Source: Mucilaginibacter defluvii
Lineage (GTDB): Bacteria; Bacteroidota; Bacteroidia; Sphingobacteriales; Sphingobacteriaceae
Direction: 5' to 3'
DNA: 64,000 nt
Assembly (NCBI RefSeq): GCF_039543225.1
Contig: NZ_BAABJI010000004.1
Location: 310,001 to 374,000, forward strand
The notes below the pieces were generated by a model, which saw nothing but the letters and a program-made list of their open reading frames with translations, was not told where the DNA came from and did not search any database. Below, one piece after another: positions 33,397 to 42,368 of this stretch. Position 1 is the stretch's first letter. Every line of letters begins with the position of its first letter. A program made the translations under genes and the position numbers.

Positions 33397-35901
33397 ATGA
33401 AAATGCTTTTACAGGATAAGTATTGCCCTAACTTTTATACTCACATTATATATATAAGAGCCTATATAATTAAATTAATGGCAGCATGCGCCCTTATTGC
33501 GTATATAAATACGACTGCAAATGCCCAAACATCAGCCAAAATATCAGGCTCGGTATTAAATGAGGCAGGCAAACCGATGGAATTTGCCACTTTAAGCCTT
33601 TTGCGCGCCAAAGATTCGAGCATTGTTAAAGGAACCATGGCCGACGCGAACGGAAAATATATTTTTGACCGCATTGCAGCGGGCGATTATATTGTAGCTG
33701 CCACCACAATGGGTTATCAAAAGAGCCACAGCGCTAAATTCGTTGTTGGTACGCAAGCAGTAACCGTTCCGTCGCTAAGCATGCAACCCGCCAGCCAAAG
33801 CTTAAAAACAGTAAGTATTACCGCAGCAAAACCATTGGTTGAACGCAAGGCCGACCGCCTGGTGATGAACGTGGAGAACAGTATTGTAGCAACGGGAAAC
33901 AGTGCGCTTGAGGTGTTAGAACGCGCCCCGGGTGTAACCGTTGATAAGGACGACAACATCAGCCTGCAAGGTAAAGCCGGTGTAACCGTTATGATCAATG
34001 ATAAGCTTACTTACTTATCGTCAACCCAACTGGCCAACCTGCTGCGCTCAACTGATGGCAGCACTATTCAGTCAATCGAGCTGATTACCAATCCATCATC
34101 AAAATATGATGCAGCGGGCAATTCGGGCATCATCAACATCAAGCTAAAAAAGAATAAGCAATCAGGTTTTAACGGATCGTTGACAGCTGGCGCGGGTTAC
34201 GGCTTGAACTTTAGGAACAATAGCAGCCTTAACCTGAATGTAAAGGAAGGCGACTGGAACTTTTTCGGCTCATTTAGTCGTGGCGATATAAAGCGTGAGA
34301 ATAACATGAACTTACGCCGTACGGTTACTAACAATACCGGCACTACCTTTTTTAACCAGTACACCGATTTTGTTAACCAGGTACATTTTAACAACTACCG
34401 CTTCGGCGCTGATTACAACACCTCGAAAAGAAACGTTGTAGGGTTCATAGTTAGTGGCGACCACTCAAACGGTTTTGATACTAACGGCAACGTAACCAAC
34501 ATCGGCCCATCGTTTGACCGGGTGGACAGCATCCAGAATACGCCTTCAACCATTGATCAATCCTTTCGTAACATCGCTTTAAACCTGAACGATAAATTTG
34601 ATATTGATACGCTTGGCCAAAGTATTAGCGTTGATGTGGATTACTCAAAATTCCGCAATAACTCAAAAGGGTATTATAACACTGATTTCTTTTTAGCTGA
34701 TGGCACCACACGCTACCGTGACCCGTTGCTGATCGCCAACATTACACCTTCAAAAATAACCATCAACACCCAAAAGGTTGATTACGTTAAACCCATCAAC
34801 AAAACGCTTAAGCTTGAACTTGGTGCAAAATTCAGTTTTGTAAAAACTGATAATGACCTACAGGCTAAAATAGACTCAACCGGCAGCGGACTGGTGGATG
34901 ATGCCGGGCGCACCAATCATTTTATATATGATGAAAATATTAAAGCCGGCTATTTTAACCTGAGCAAGGAGTTTAAAACAACATCGGTACAGTTAGGTTT
35001 ACGTGCCGAGCACACCAAATCAAAAGGCGACCTGGTGACAACCAATAATGTGGTTGAGCGCAGTTACCTTAACTTTTTCCCGACCTTATTTGTAAATCAA
35101 AAACTGGGTAAAAAACACGAGTTAGGTTTAAATTACAGTCGCCGTATTGACCGCCCGAGCTATGAAGATCTGAACCCATTTATTTACTACCTCGATCAAT
35201 TCACCTACTCGCAAGGTAACCCGTTTTTAAAACCACAATATACCAACTCATTTGAGCTGAACTATACTTATAACAAAACCATCAACCTAAGCTTTAATTA
35301 CAGCCATACCAGCGATGTGTTTACAGAGATCATTTTGACCGATACCGCTAAAAAGGCCACTTATCAAACTAATCTCAACCTGAACGCGCAAGATTCGTAC
35401 TCGCTGAACCTGAACACCCCGTTCACTTTTTGGAAATGGTGGACAGGTAACTTAACCTTTACCGGTTTTTATAACAGCTTTAAAGCGACTGACCTACTTG
35501 GCGGAAATTTAAACAGAGGCCGTGCATCTTTCTTTTTTAAAACAACGCACAACTTTTTGCTACCTAAAGAGATCAAGGCCGAGATCGTAACCTTTTATCA
35601 ATCGAACGTTACTTATGGTATATACAATATCAAGCCGCAATATTCAATCGATCTGGGCTTTAGCCGCTCTTTCCTGAGTAAAAAACTGAATGTAAAATTA
35701 GCGGTGAGCGATGTATTCTGGATGCGCCGTAATAACATCACAGCGAACTACCAAACGGTTGACCTGGACATTCGCCAGAAACGCGAAACCCGTATTGCCC
35801 GCATTAACCTGACCTATAACTTCGGCAACACCAAAATTAAAGCCCGCAACCGCCAAACCGGTGCTGATGATGAAAGCAACAGGGTGAAATCAAGGAATTA
35901 A
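33397..35901 (+). CDS. outer-membrane beta-barrel protein with carboxypeptidase-regulatory-like domain
   Basis: The protein has 834 residues and its hydrophobic export signal lies unusually late, at about 25-43 (ending NANA). A CarboxypepD-like domain follows at about 48-130 (ISGSVLNEAGKPMEFATLSL, DANGKYIFDRIAAGDYIVAA). A plug-like region contains LEVLERAPGVTVDKDDNISL and KYDAAGNSGIINIKLKKNKQ, and an outer-membrane barrel of the OMP_b-brl_3 type comes last. Such proteins resemble TonB receptors, but their ligands are unknown. The long pre-signal segment may mean that translation really starts at Met28. It follows the PadR/PspC cluster after a structured 129-nt gap. Confidence 0.88.
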   Translation: MKMLLQDKYCPNFYTHIIYIRAYIIKLMAACALIAYINTTANAQTSAKISGSVLNEAGKPMEFATLSLLRAKDSSIVKGTMADANGKYIFDRIAAGDYIVAATTMGYQKSHSAKFVVGTQAVTVPSLSMQPASQSLKTVSITAAKPLVERKADRLVMNVENSIVATGNSALEVLERAPGVTVDKDDNISLQGKAGVTVMINDKLTYLSSTQLANLLRSTDGSTIQSIELITNPSSKYDAAGNSGIINIKLKKNKQSGFNGSLTAGAGYGLNFRNNSSLNLNVKEGDWNFFGSFSRGDIKRENNMNLRRTVTNNTGTTFFNQYTDFVNQVHFNNYRFGADYNTSKRNVVGFIVSGDHSNGFDTNGNVTNIGPSFDRVDSIQNTPSTIDQSFRNIALNLNDKFDIDTLGQSISVDVDYSKFRNNSKGYYNTDFFLADGTTRYRDPLLIANITPSKITINTQKVDYVKPINKTLKLELGAKFSFVKTDNDLQAKIDSTGSGLVDDAGRTNHFIYDENIKAGYFNLSKEFKTTSVQLGLRAEHTKSKGDLVTTNNVVERSYLNFFPTLFVNQKLGKKHELGLNYSRRIDRPSYEDLNPFIYYLDQFTYSQGNPFLKPQYTNSFELNYTYNKTINLSFNYSHTSDVFTEIILTDTAKKATYQTNLNLNAQDSYSLNLNTPFTFWKWWTGNLTFTGFYNSFKATDLLGGNLNRGRASFFFKTTHNFLLPKEIKAEIVTFYQSNVTYGIYNIKPQYSIDLGFSRSFLSKKLNVKLAVSDVFWMRRNNITANYQTVDLDIRQKRETRIARINLTYNFGNTKIKARNRQTGADDESNRVKSRN

Positions 35902-36203
35902 CAAACACCCTTTCTGCTATAAAACACAGGAATATGGCTCGTTGAAGCGTTAGTGGTTGTTACTTTCTTTTGTCTGCACAAAAGAAAGTAACCAAAGAAA
36001 AGCTTCCGGCTGCGTCCTGCCCGGTGAAGGGGTATGCTTTAGCTGGGCTTGTACTACCCCGGGCATTCCTGATGCCAGTAGGATCGGTTATTTAAGGCCT
36101 GTACTTTGTATAATTTAATATTAATTAATTGTCATTTCTCGCTATCGCATCGAAATGACAATTTGTTTAATAGAGTCCCCCCTGGAGGGAAGATTAGGAG
36201 GGG
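35902..36203. repeat. intergenic repeat cluster (REP-like inverted repeats)
   Basis: The gap between two convergent genes holds two strong inverted repeats. The first is GTTACTTTCTTTTGT with its complement (35959-35973 and 35978-35992, 15 bp, 4-nt loop). The second is AATTGTCATTTC with GAAATGACAATT (36127-36138 and 36152-36163, 12 bp). A C-rich then G-rich stretch follows at 36176-36206. Sequences of this style recur between genes in Bacteroidota genomes. No gene is seen. The hairpins may also terminate the flanking transcripts. Confidence 0.7.
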
Positions 36204-36971
36204 TTAAAACTCCAGATCCAACAGCACCGGGCAATGATCAGAATGCCTTGCTTCTGAAAGTATTGCCGCGCGGCGGATGTGGGGTTCCAACTCGGATGTG
36301 GCCATGTTGTAATCAATACGCCAACCCAGGTTTTTGGCGCGGGCATTGGCGCGGAAGCTCCACCAGGTATAGTTGTGTGGTTCCTGGTTCAGGTGCCTGA
36401 AGGTATCAATAAAGCCTGAGTTGATAAAACTCTCCATCCAATCGCGCTCCGCAGGTAAAAAACCGGATGAATTAGCGTTTGATTTGGGGTTATGTATATC
36501 TATCGGCCTGTGGCAAATATTATAATCGCCACAAACCACCAGCTTGGGGTATGCTTGTTTCAACTGTTGCAGGTAAGCGCCAAATTCATCTAGAAAACGA
36601 AACTTGAAATCCTGCCGCTCATCACCGCTTGAGCCCGACGGAAAGTACACACTCATTACGGATACCTCATCAAAATCAACGCGGATGTTGCGGCCTTCGC
36701 GGTCAAAATCGGCAATGCCGCAGCCGTATTCCACATGGTTGGGTATTTGTTTGGTAAAGATTGCGGTGCCGCTGTAGCCTTTTTTTTCGGCGGGGTACCA
36801 ATAATGCTGATAGCCCATTTCTTCAACCAAGAGTAAATCGGTCAATACATCGGGCGTAGCCTTTATCTCCTGCAAGCAAACCACGTCGGCATCGGTAGCC
36901 TGCAACCATTCCAACCAGTTTTTGCTGATGGCCGAGCGGATGCCGTTAACATTATAAGTAATTATCTTCAT
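36204..36971 (-). CDS. xthA: exodeoxyribonuclease III / AP endonuclease
   Basis: The 255 residues carry the endonuclease/exonuclease/phosphatase fold: MKIITYNVNGIRSA, VVCLQEIKA (metal-binding Glu35), YFPSGSSGDER, VVCGDYNICH (catalytic Asp and Asn) and the C-terminal SDHCPVLLDL with catalytic Asp-His. It cuts DNA at abasic sites and removes nucleotides 3' to 5' during base excision repair. It is the last gene of a leftward cluster, 5 nt after a GNAT gene. The motifs are complete, so activity is expected. Confidence 0.95.
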   Translation of the reverse strand: MKIITYNVNGIRSAISKNWLEWLQATDADVVCLQEIKATPDVLTDLLLVEEMGYQHYWYPAEKKGYSGTAIFTKQIPNHVEYGCGIADFDREGRNIRVDFDEVSVMSVYFPSGSSGDERQDFKFRFLDEFGAYLQQLKQAYPKLVVCGDYNICHRPIDIHNPKSNANSSGFLPAERDWMESFINSGFIDTFRHLNQEPHNYTWWSFRANARAKNLGWRIDYNMATSELEPHIRRAAILSEARHSDHCPVLLDLEF

Positions 36972-36976
36972 TTATA

Positions 36977-37450
36977 TCAATTCAACTCTTTTTGCATTAC
37001 ATAATTGGTAAGATGAATACCTTGAACGTTAACTGTTTGCTGCTTCACTATATCAAACCCTTTCTTTAGAAAAAAAGGTTTAGCTGTTATGCTGGCATGT
37101 GTAATTAACGTTTTTACTGATAGGTTATCAACGGCATAATCTTCAACCTCTGTTAATAACACCGCCGCAATGCCCTTACCCTGATAGTGCTGATGCACAA
37201 ACATCAGATCAAGATAACCATCCAAAGCAAGAGAAGTAAAACCAACTATTTCTCTATTGTGTTCGGCAACAATAAAGTATTGTGAATTTACTCTATTGCG
37301 CCATAACTCCTCATTATCCCGATTGGCTGACCATACTTCGATTTGATTGGCATTGTAGTCTTTAATATTGACAGCGTGGATTGTGTTGTAAAACAATTCG
37401 CGTATTGCATGTAAATCGTTCAGGCTGGCCTGTCGGATGTTAATATCCAT
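36977..37450 (-). CDS. GNAT family N-acetyltransferase
   Basis: I place the start at the ATG 37448-37450, giving 157 residues (MDINIRQASLNDLHAIRELF). The upstream in-frame extension to 37564 only overlaps the cyclophilin gene. The GNAT core is visible: EIVGFTSLALDGYLDLMFV (motif A strand), then HQHYQGKGIAAVLLTEVEDY with the acetyl-CoA-binding Q-x-x-G-K-G-I-A, then ITAKPFFLKKGFDIVKQQ. Acceptor substrate is unknown. It starts 1 nt after the cyclophilin stop codon, so the two are co-translated. Confidence 0.88.
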   Translation of the reverse strand: MDINIRQASLNDLHAIRELFYNTIHAVNIKDYNANQIEVWSANRDNEELWRNRVNSQYFIVAEHNREIVGFTSLALDGYLDLMFVHQHYQGKGIAAVLLTEVEDYAVDNLSVKTLITHASITAKPFFLKKGFDIVKQQTVNVQGIHLTNYVMQKELN

Positions 37451-37451
37451 A

Positions 37452-38144
37452 CTAAATAGAAAGTATCTTATCCAATTGGTTACACTCCTTTTTACTAAGC
37501 AATTCCACAGTAATGGGCACATCCGCAAGCGGGCGGTCGTTCCCGTCGGTTTTTTGCGCGGCAATGCGGTCTACCATGTCCAGGCCGGTTATTACCTCTC
37601 CAAAAACGGTATAACTTTGGTCGAGGTGAGGGGTGCCGCCAACTGCTTTATAGTATTCGCGCCAGCTTAAAGGTATCTTGCGGCCCTTCAGGCGGGTTTG
37701 CTCCAGCTTATCCAGTTGCTCGTCGGTAAAGCGCTTGCCTTCTACAATGTAAAACTGGTAGCTGCTTGATGCCTTGTCGGGGTTATCTTCCCGAGCCGCG
37801 GCCAACACACCCTTTTTGTGAAATATACTGTCGCGAATCTCCGCAGGTACGGTATAAGTTTCCTTGCCATTCCCTAATGTATCACCCGGCTTGGCGTTTT
37901 TAGATGTCGGGTCGCCGCCCTGTATCATAAAATCCTTGATGACCCTGTGAAACAACGAACCATTTAGCGTACCTGCTTTGGCCAGTTTTATAAAATTATC
38001 ACGATGTAGTGGCGTCTCGTTATACAGGCGAATGATGCATGTACCGTACATGGTTTTGATACGCACATACTGATTTTTGGGCCCTTTAGCATAAGTAGCT
38101 ATCGCGGTAAGCAGCAGTAAAACGGCAAGTGAAATTTTCTTCAT
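37452..38144 (-). CDS. cyclophilin-type peptidyl-prolyl cis-trans isomerase, exported
   Basis: The protein has 230 residues with a signal peptide (1-19, ending TYA). The cyclophilin fold shows TMYGTCIIRLYNETPLHRDN, LFHRVIKDFMIQGGDPTSKN (the FHRVI and MIQGGD motifs with the catalytic arginine), YQFYIVEGKRFTDEQ and SYTVFGEVITGLDMVDRIA. It speeds proline isomerisation of envelope proteins in the periplasm. It overlaps the upstream gene by 1 nt and is followed directly by the GNAT gene. Confidence 0.94.
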   Translation of the reverse strand: MKKISLAVLLLLTAIATYAKGPKNQYVRIKTMYGTCIIRLYNETPLHRDNFIKLAKAGTLNGSLFHRVIKDFMIQGGDPTSKNAKPGDTLGNGKETYTVPAEIRDSIFHKKGVLAAAREDNPDKASSSYQFYIVEGKRFTDEQLDKLEQTRLKGRKIPLSWREYYKAVGGTPHLDQSYTVFGEVITGLDMVDRIAAQKTDGNDRPLADVPITVELLSKKECNQLDKILSI

Positions 38145-38500
38145 TATGAACCTTCGTAGGGATATATATCGGCAAAATACGTTACAATAAGCGTTTTCAT
38201 TACCATCTCCTGCTCCAGCAGGGTATAGTTCGGGATTGGTTTCACCAGTTTCCAGTGCGGCCAGCCGTCCTGATCGAGGCCTTCCAGTTCATAAAAACCC
38301 ATCTGACTAAAAAGGCGGCAGTTGGCAATGTGCATCAGCTCCTCTTTTTGGCGCTTGCTGAACTTTCGCGGCCCCTGGCCTAACTCCTGTACGCCTATCA
38401 AAAACAACATCACCTTCATATCGGGCGTATCGGTATCAAAATCCCTGGCGATGTGCTGCTGCAACTCGTCCCATCTCTTATTTACTTCGGCAGGTTTCAT
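38144..38500 (-). CDS. conserved hypothetical protein
   Basis: I do not recognise a named family. The start is placed at the ATG 38498-38500 (118 residues, MKPAEVNKRWDELQQHIA); an ATG seven codons upstream (38521) is possible. The protein is soluble and mixed in charge, with VMLFLIGVQELGQGPRKFSK, ADCR-like IANCRLFSQMGFYEL and a C-terminal ALLEQEM-like helix (TLLEQEMVMKTLIVTYF). It overlaps the cyclophilin start by 1 nt, so the two are translationally coupled. Confidence 0.7.
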   Translation of the reverse strand: MKPAEVNKRWDELQQHIARDFDTDTPDMKVMLFLIGVQELGQGPRKFSKRQKEELMHIANCRLFSQMGFYELEGLDQDGWPHWKLVKPIPNYTLLEQEMVMKTLIVTYFADIYPYEGS

Positions 38501-38546
38501 ACCGGCAAATATACATTTCACAATTTTGTTACCCTATGCTGATGGA

Positions 38547-38573
38547 TTGTTTATTTGTATTGCTATATATTTG
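38547..38573 (+). promoter_or_regulatory. promoter of small metal-motif protein and TonB receptor
   Basis: TTG at 38547-38549 and a perfect TATATTTG (TAnnTTTG) at 38566-38573 lie 16 nt apart. The expected transcription start near 38580 is downstream of the ATG at 38555, so that ATG cannot be used. This points to the TTG at 38591 as the start of the following gene. Confidence 0.6.
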
Positions 38574-38590
38574 CACAAATTGCAATCATC

Positions 38591-38917
38591 TTGAAAAAGA
38601 AGCGTTACACCTTGATCGCCGCCTGGCTTATGCTGTTCTGCTTTATAGCAGGGCAAGTCATCGTGTATTCGCATCAGCACCACATTTTAAAAGGCATCCA
38701 CCATACAGATGCGCTTTTAAAGGGGCAAACGCAGGTCAGCGAAAAATGCCAGATTTGCGATAGCATGCACCATACGGATATGGAGCTGCAACAAAACTAT
38801 GCTGCCATTAACCTGCAGGCAGCGCTATTTACCCATTCATCCATCGTTATCGATTTCAAATCCTTCGGCCTGATCCTCGCTGATGGGCTCTCCCCTCCTG
38901 TTTTCATAATATCTTAA
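38591..38917 (+). CDS. small membrane-anchored protein with CxxC and His motifs, metal-related
   Basis: From a TTG start at 38591 the protein has 108 residues. One N-terminal membrane helix (about 5-26: YTLIAAWLMLFCFIAGQVIV) is followed by YSHQHH, HHTD, CQICDSMHHTD and a C-terminal hydrophobic end. The CxxC and clustered histidines suggest binding of a transition metal outside the cytoplasm. It lies 59 bp before a TonB-dependent receptor and is probably co-transcribed with it. I infer a part in metal uptake or sensing; no named family is certain. Confidence 0.7.
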   Translation: MKKKRYTLIAAWLMLFCFIAGQVIVYSHQHHILKGIHHTDALLKGQTQVSEKCQICDSMHHTDMELQQNYAAINLQAALFTHSSIVIDFKSFGLILADGLSPPVFIIS

Positions 38918-38976
38918 AAAAAGAAAACACACCACCTGCGCAAGCAGTATTTATTTATTTTTTCTGAACAAGAATT

Positions 38977-41298
38977 ATGAAATTCAAGCTATTGATATGC
39001 TTGCTATTGGTATTTGTCCAAAGCATGGCATCAACCCCTGTAATTACTTTAAAAGGCAAAGTTGTTGATAGTAACAGCCAGCCGCTACCCGGCGCCACGG
39101 TAACTTTTCCGGACCTTAAAATATCAACCCAAACTGATTTAAACGGCGACTTTTCACTCAATAACCTGCCGGCCCGCGGTAAATTTTTAATACAGATACA
39201 ATTTGTGGGCTATCGCACTTTAACCCAACTGGTGGATATGGCGGCAACCACCCCGCCGGTGTTTACCCTGCAAACCAGCGTTATTGAAACCCGGGAAGTA
39301 GTAATAACCGGCACACCGATTAGCGGCAACAGTAAACAAAACAGCACATCGGCAAGCACGGTCACACGCGATCAATTATTGCGCCCGTCAACCAATATTA
39401 TTGATGCGTTAGCCAGCCAGGTACCTGGTGTATCGCAAATAACAACAGGGCCATCTATATCAAAACCGGTTATTCGTGGTTTGGGGTATAACCGTGTGGT
39501 TACCCTGAGCAACGGCATAAAACAGCAAGGCCAGCAATGGGGCGATGAGCACGGCATAGAGATTGACCAGTACGGTGCCGATCGTGTGGAAGTTCTGCGC
39601 GGCGCGGCTTCGCTGCTTTACGGATCGGACGCATTAGGCGGTGTAATTAATATGCTCGACCCGCTCACCCCGCCAAGCGGACAAATAAAGGGTGAGTTTT
39701 TAACCAACTATGCTACCAACAACGGCCTTACCGGCACATCGCTCATGTTCACAGGGAATGAGGACGGTTTAGTTTGGCGAGCACGGGGATCGTACAAGAA
39801 CGCGTACTCATTTAAAACGCCCGATTATTATTTCCCGAACTCAGGCTTTAATGAAACCAACATCAGCGGTATGTTAGGGTTAAATAAGCAATGGGGATAC
39901 TCGCACATTAACTTTTCGTACTTTAAAAACAACATTGGCTTGTTTGAAGCTGAACCTGATAACGGCCTGAACTTTTTAAAAGAGGATGGCGAACCTTTTA
40001 CCAATGATGACTACAAAAGCCGCAGCCTGCTATTCCCTCGTCAGGATATCAGGCACTATAAGGTAAACTGGGATAATAATTTTATCATCGCCAGTGGCTT
40101 TTTAAAGGTTAACCTGGGCTATCAAAAAAATCAGCGCCGCGAGTTGGAAGAGAGCGTTGATCCGTCGCTATTCTTCGACCTGAATACGTATACAGGCGAT
40201 GTTAAATACTACCTGTCGGAAAGTAACGGCTGGCAACCTGTTTTTGGCATAAGTACCGAGATCGGCAAAAGCCTTAATAAGGGTGAAGAATTTTTAGTGC
40301 CCGATTATAACTCTTATGGCATCGGCGCGTTCGCGTACGTTAAAAAGACCTGGGACAAAAACACTTTTAACGCAGGTATTCGGTACGATTACCGTAAAAA
40401 CACCGGTAAGGGTTTGATAGAGGAGGACGAGGTACGCTTTGAGCCATTTACCAACAAGTTCTCAAACGTGAGCGGCGCGCTGGGCTTTACCCATCAGTTT
40501 AATGAGCAGTTGAACTTTAAAGCAAATGCAGGATCCGCTTTCCGTGCGCCAAACCCCGCCGAACTGGCATCAAACGGTGTACACGAAGGCACTTTCCGCT
40601 ACGAGGTAGGCAATCCTAACCTATCGCCGGAACGCAGTTTTCAGGCCGATGCTACCTTGGAGTACGATAATAAGTTCGTCAGCGCCAGCGTAGGTATTTA
40701 TGAGAATTACATACATAATTTTATTTATGCCTCACACACACCCGGCGATGTGCAGCAGGATGTGGATGAAGATGGAAACCAAACCCAATATGATGTTTAC
40801 CGCTACGGCCAGGTAAATGCCAATCTGTACGGCTTTGAGGGTAGCTTAACCCTGCACCCGGTTAGCTTTATCCACTTAGAGAATACCTTCGGCTATACCC
40901 ATGCGCAAAATAACACCTTAAGCAGGCCACTGGCTTTTATACCCGCCGGCTCTTTAAGAAACACGCTGCGTTTTGAGCCAAACATTAAGGGGTTAAAAGA
41001 ATCTTACCTTTACGTAGGTATCGATAATTTTTTTAAGCAGGGCCGTTTTGATGATACATTTGAAACCGGTACCGACGGCTACACCCTGCTTAACGCCGGC
41101 TTGGGCGCTACTGTAAAATTAGGCAAGCAGCCGCTTAAGCTTTATGTAGCGGGCAATAACCTGCTTAACAAAAAGTACTACGATGCGCTTAGTCGCTACA
41201 AACCGGGCCGCCTCAGCAGTGAAGACCCGACCTTCGGTATATACAATCCCGGCCGGAATATCACCTTCGGCGTTTATCTGCCATTATCAATAAAATAA
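38977..41298 (+). CDS. TonB-dependent receptor (possible metal or siderophore type)
   Basis: The protein has 773 residues with a signal peptide (1-18, ending MAS). A carboxypeptidase-regulatory-like domain lies at about 24-105 (LKGKVVDSNSQPLPGATVTF). The TonB plug is at about 118-230 (STNIIDALASQVPGVSQITT, IRGLGYNRVVTLSNGIKQQG, DRVEVLRGAASLLYGSDALG). The beta-barrel ends NPGRNITFGVYLPLSIK. The plug loop GQQWGDEHGIEID, rich in His, Asp and Glu, resembles that of receptors tied to zinc or copper uptake. It follows a small His/Cys protein. No SusD partner is present, so it is an ordinary single-component receptor. Confidence 0.92.
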   Translation: MKFKLLICLLLVFVQSMASTPVITLKGKVVDSNSQPLPGATVTFPDLKISTQTDLNGDFSLNNLPARGKFLIQIQFVGYRTLTQLVDMAATTPPVFTLQTSVIETREVVITGTPISGNSKQNSTSASTVTRDQLLRPSTNIIDALASQVPGVSQITTGPSISKPVIRGLGYNRVVTLSNGIKQQGQQWGDEHGIEIDQYGADRVEVLRGAASLLYGSDALGGVINMLDPLTPPSGQIKGEFLTNYATNNGLTGTSLMFTGNEDGLVWRARGSYKNAYSFKTPDYYFPNSGFNETNISGMLGLNKQWGYSHINFSYFKNNIGLFEAEPDNGLNFLKEDGEPFTNDDYKSRSLLFPRQDIRHYKVNWDNNFIIASGFLKVNLGYQKNQRRELEESVDPSLFFDLNTYTGDVKYYLSESNGWQPVFGISTEIGKSLNKGEEFLVPDYNSYGIGAFAYVKKTWDKNTFNAGIRYDYRKNTGKGLIEEDEVRFEPFTNKFSNVSGALGFTHQFNEQLNFKANAGSAFRAPNPAELASNGVHEGTFRYEVGNPNLSPERSFQADATLEYDNKFVSASVGIYENYIHNFIYASHTPGDVQQDVDEDGNQTQYDVYRYGQVNANLYGFEGSLTLHPVSFIHLENTFGYTHAQNNTLSRPLAFIPAGSLRNTLRFEPNIKGLKESYLYVGIDNFFKQGRFDDTFETGTDGYTLLNAGLGATVKLGKQPLKLYVAGNNLLNKKYYDALSRYKPGRLSSEDPTFGIYNPGRNITFGVYLPLSIK

Positions 41299-41309
41299 CA
41301 TCGGTTTAT

Positions 41310-41341
41310 AAACGCCTCCTGAATTGTACAGGGGGCGTTTT
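41310..41341 (+). terminator. terminator after TonB-dependent receptor
   Basis: A 12-bp stem (41310-41321 with 41329-41340, one T-G wobble) has a 7-nt loop and ends in TTTT. It begins 12 bp after the receptor stop codon. Confidence 0.8.
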
Positions 41342-41387
41342 ACTTTTACAGGATAAACTTTTGCCTCTATCTGCTGTATTTTATATC

Positions 41388-42368
41388 ATGAAAAAGTTTG
41401 TCTTATCGTTACTCTTCGCCGCTTTCTGCATAAGTGCTTTCGCACAGCCTGATACCGTTTCCATTACGCTTGATAATGTGGCCTACCCTTACCCGGTTAA
41501 GTTTTTACCGGTAAATACCGATGGGCAGGATCTGCGGATGGCTTATATGGATGTGCCCCCAACAGTTAACGCTAACGGCAAAACAGTAATGCTTTTTCAT
41601 GGTAAAAACTTTGGCGGCTATTACTGGACCAATGTGATCAAAACATTGACAGGAAAGGGCTACCGCGTGGTAGTGCCCGATCAGTTGGGTTTTGGTAAAT
41701 CATCAAAGGCATTTATACATTACAGTTTTTACAAGATGGCCCGACTGAATAAAAAGCTACTGGATACGCTGGGGGTTAAAAAGGCTTATATCCTCGGCCA
41801 CTCCATGGGTGGTATGCTTGCCACAAGGTTTACGCTGATGTACCCCGGTACAGTTGAAAAACTATTGCTTGAAAACCCCATCGGCTTGGAGGATTACCTG
41901 TCATTCGTGCCCTATAAAAGCGCTGAAGAACTTTACAAAGGCGAATTAAAAACTACCGCCGAAAGCGTAAAAAAGTATTACCAGGCATCATACTTTGACG
42001 AGTGGAAGCCGGAGTACGATTACCTGGTCAAAATTGGTGGTAATGTAAGCAAGAGTGCCGATTTTCCGCGTTATGCAATGGTATCAGCATTAACTTATGA
42101 GATGATATTTGAGCAACCCGTTTGCCACGAATTCGGCAATGTAAAAGTACCGACAGTTTTGTTTATAGGCTTAGAGGATAATACCATTGTAGGTAAAGCT
42201 TACTTATCGCCCCAAGAACAAGCCAAACATGGCAACTACAAAAAACTGGCTCCGGAAACAGCCAGAAAAATACCTGGCGCCAGGCTCATCAGCTACCCCG
42301 GCGTTAAGCACGTACCGCACTGGCAAATACCCGACAGGTTTTTGAAAGATCTGCTCAATAATCTATAA
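41388..42368 (+). CDS. alpha/beta hydrolase, exported
   Basis: The start is set at the ATG 41388 because it opens a proper signal peptide (MKKFVLSLLFAAFCISAFAQ). An in-frame TTG at 41361 would add nine non-conserved residues. The mature fold shows VMLFHGKNFGGYYW (oxyanion region), VVVPDQLGFGKSSK, the nucleophile elbow GHSMGG (Ser), LENPIGLEDYL, LFIGLEDNTIVG (acid) and a catalytic His in GVKHVPHWQIPD. It is therefore an intact serine hydrolase acting outside the cytoplasm. The substrate is unknown. Confidence 0.9.
   Translation: MKKFVLSLLFAAFCISAFAQPDTVSITLDNVAYPYPVKFLPVNTDGQDLRMAYMDVPPTVNANGKTVMLFHGKNFGGYYWTNVIKTLTGKGYRVVVPDQLGFGKSSKAFIHYSFYKMARLNKKLLDTLGVKKAYILGHSMGGMLATRFTLMYPGTVEKLLLENPIGLEDYLSFVPYKSAEELYKGELKTTAESVKKYYQASYFDEWKPEYDYLVKIGGNVSKSADFPRYAMVSALTYEMIFEQPVCHEFGNVKVPTVLFIGLEDNTIVGKAYLSPQEQAKHGNYKKLAPETARKIPGARLISYPGVKHVPHWQIPDRFLKDLLNNL

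Noticed and set aside
37451..37564. N-terminal extension of the GNAT protein
   Set aside because: It lies wholly inside the cyclophilin gene on the same strand, and the GNAT fold starts at the ATG 37450.
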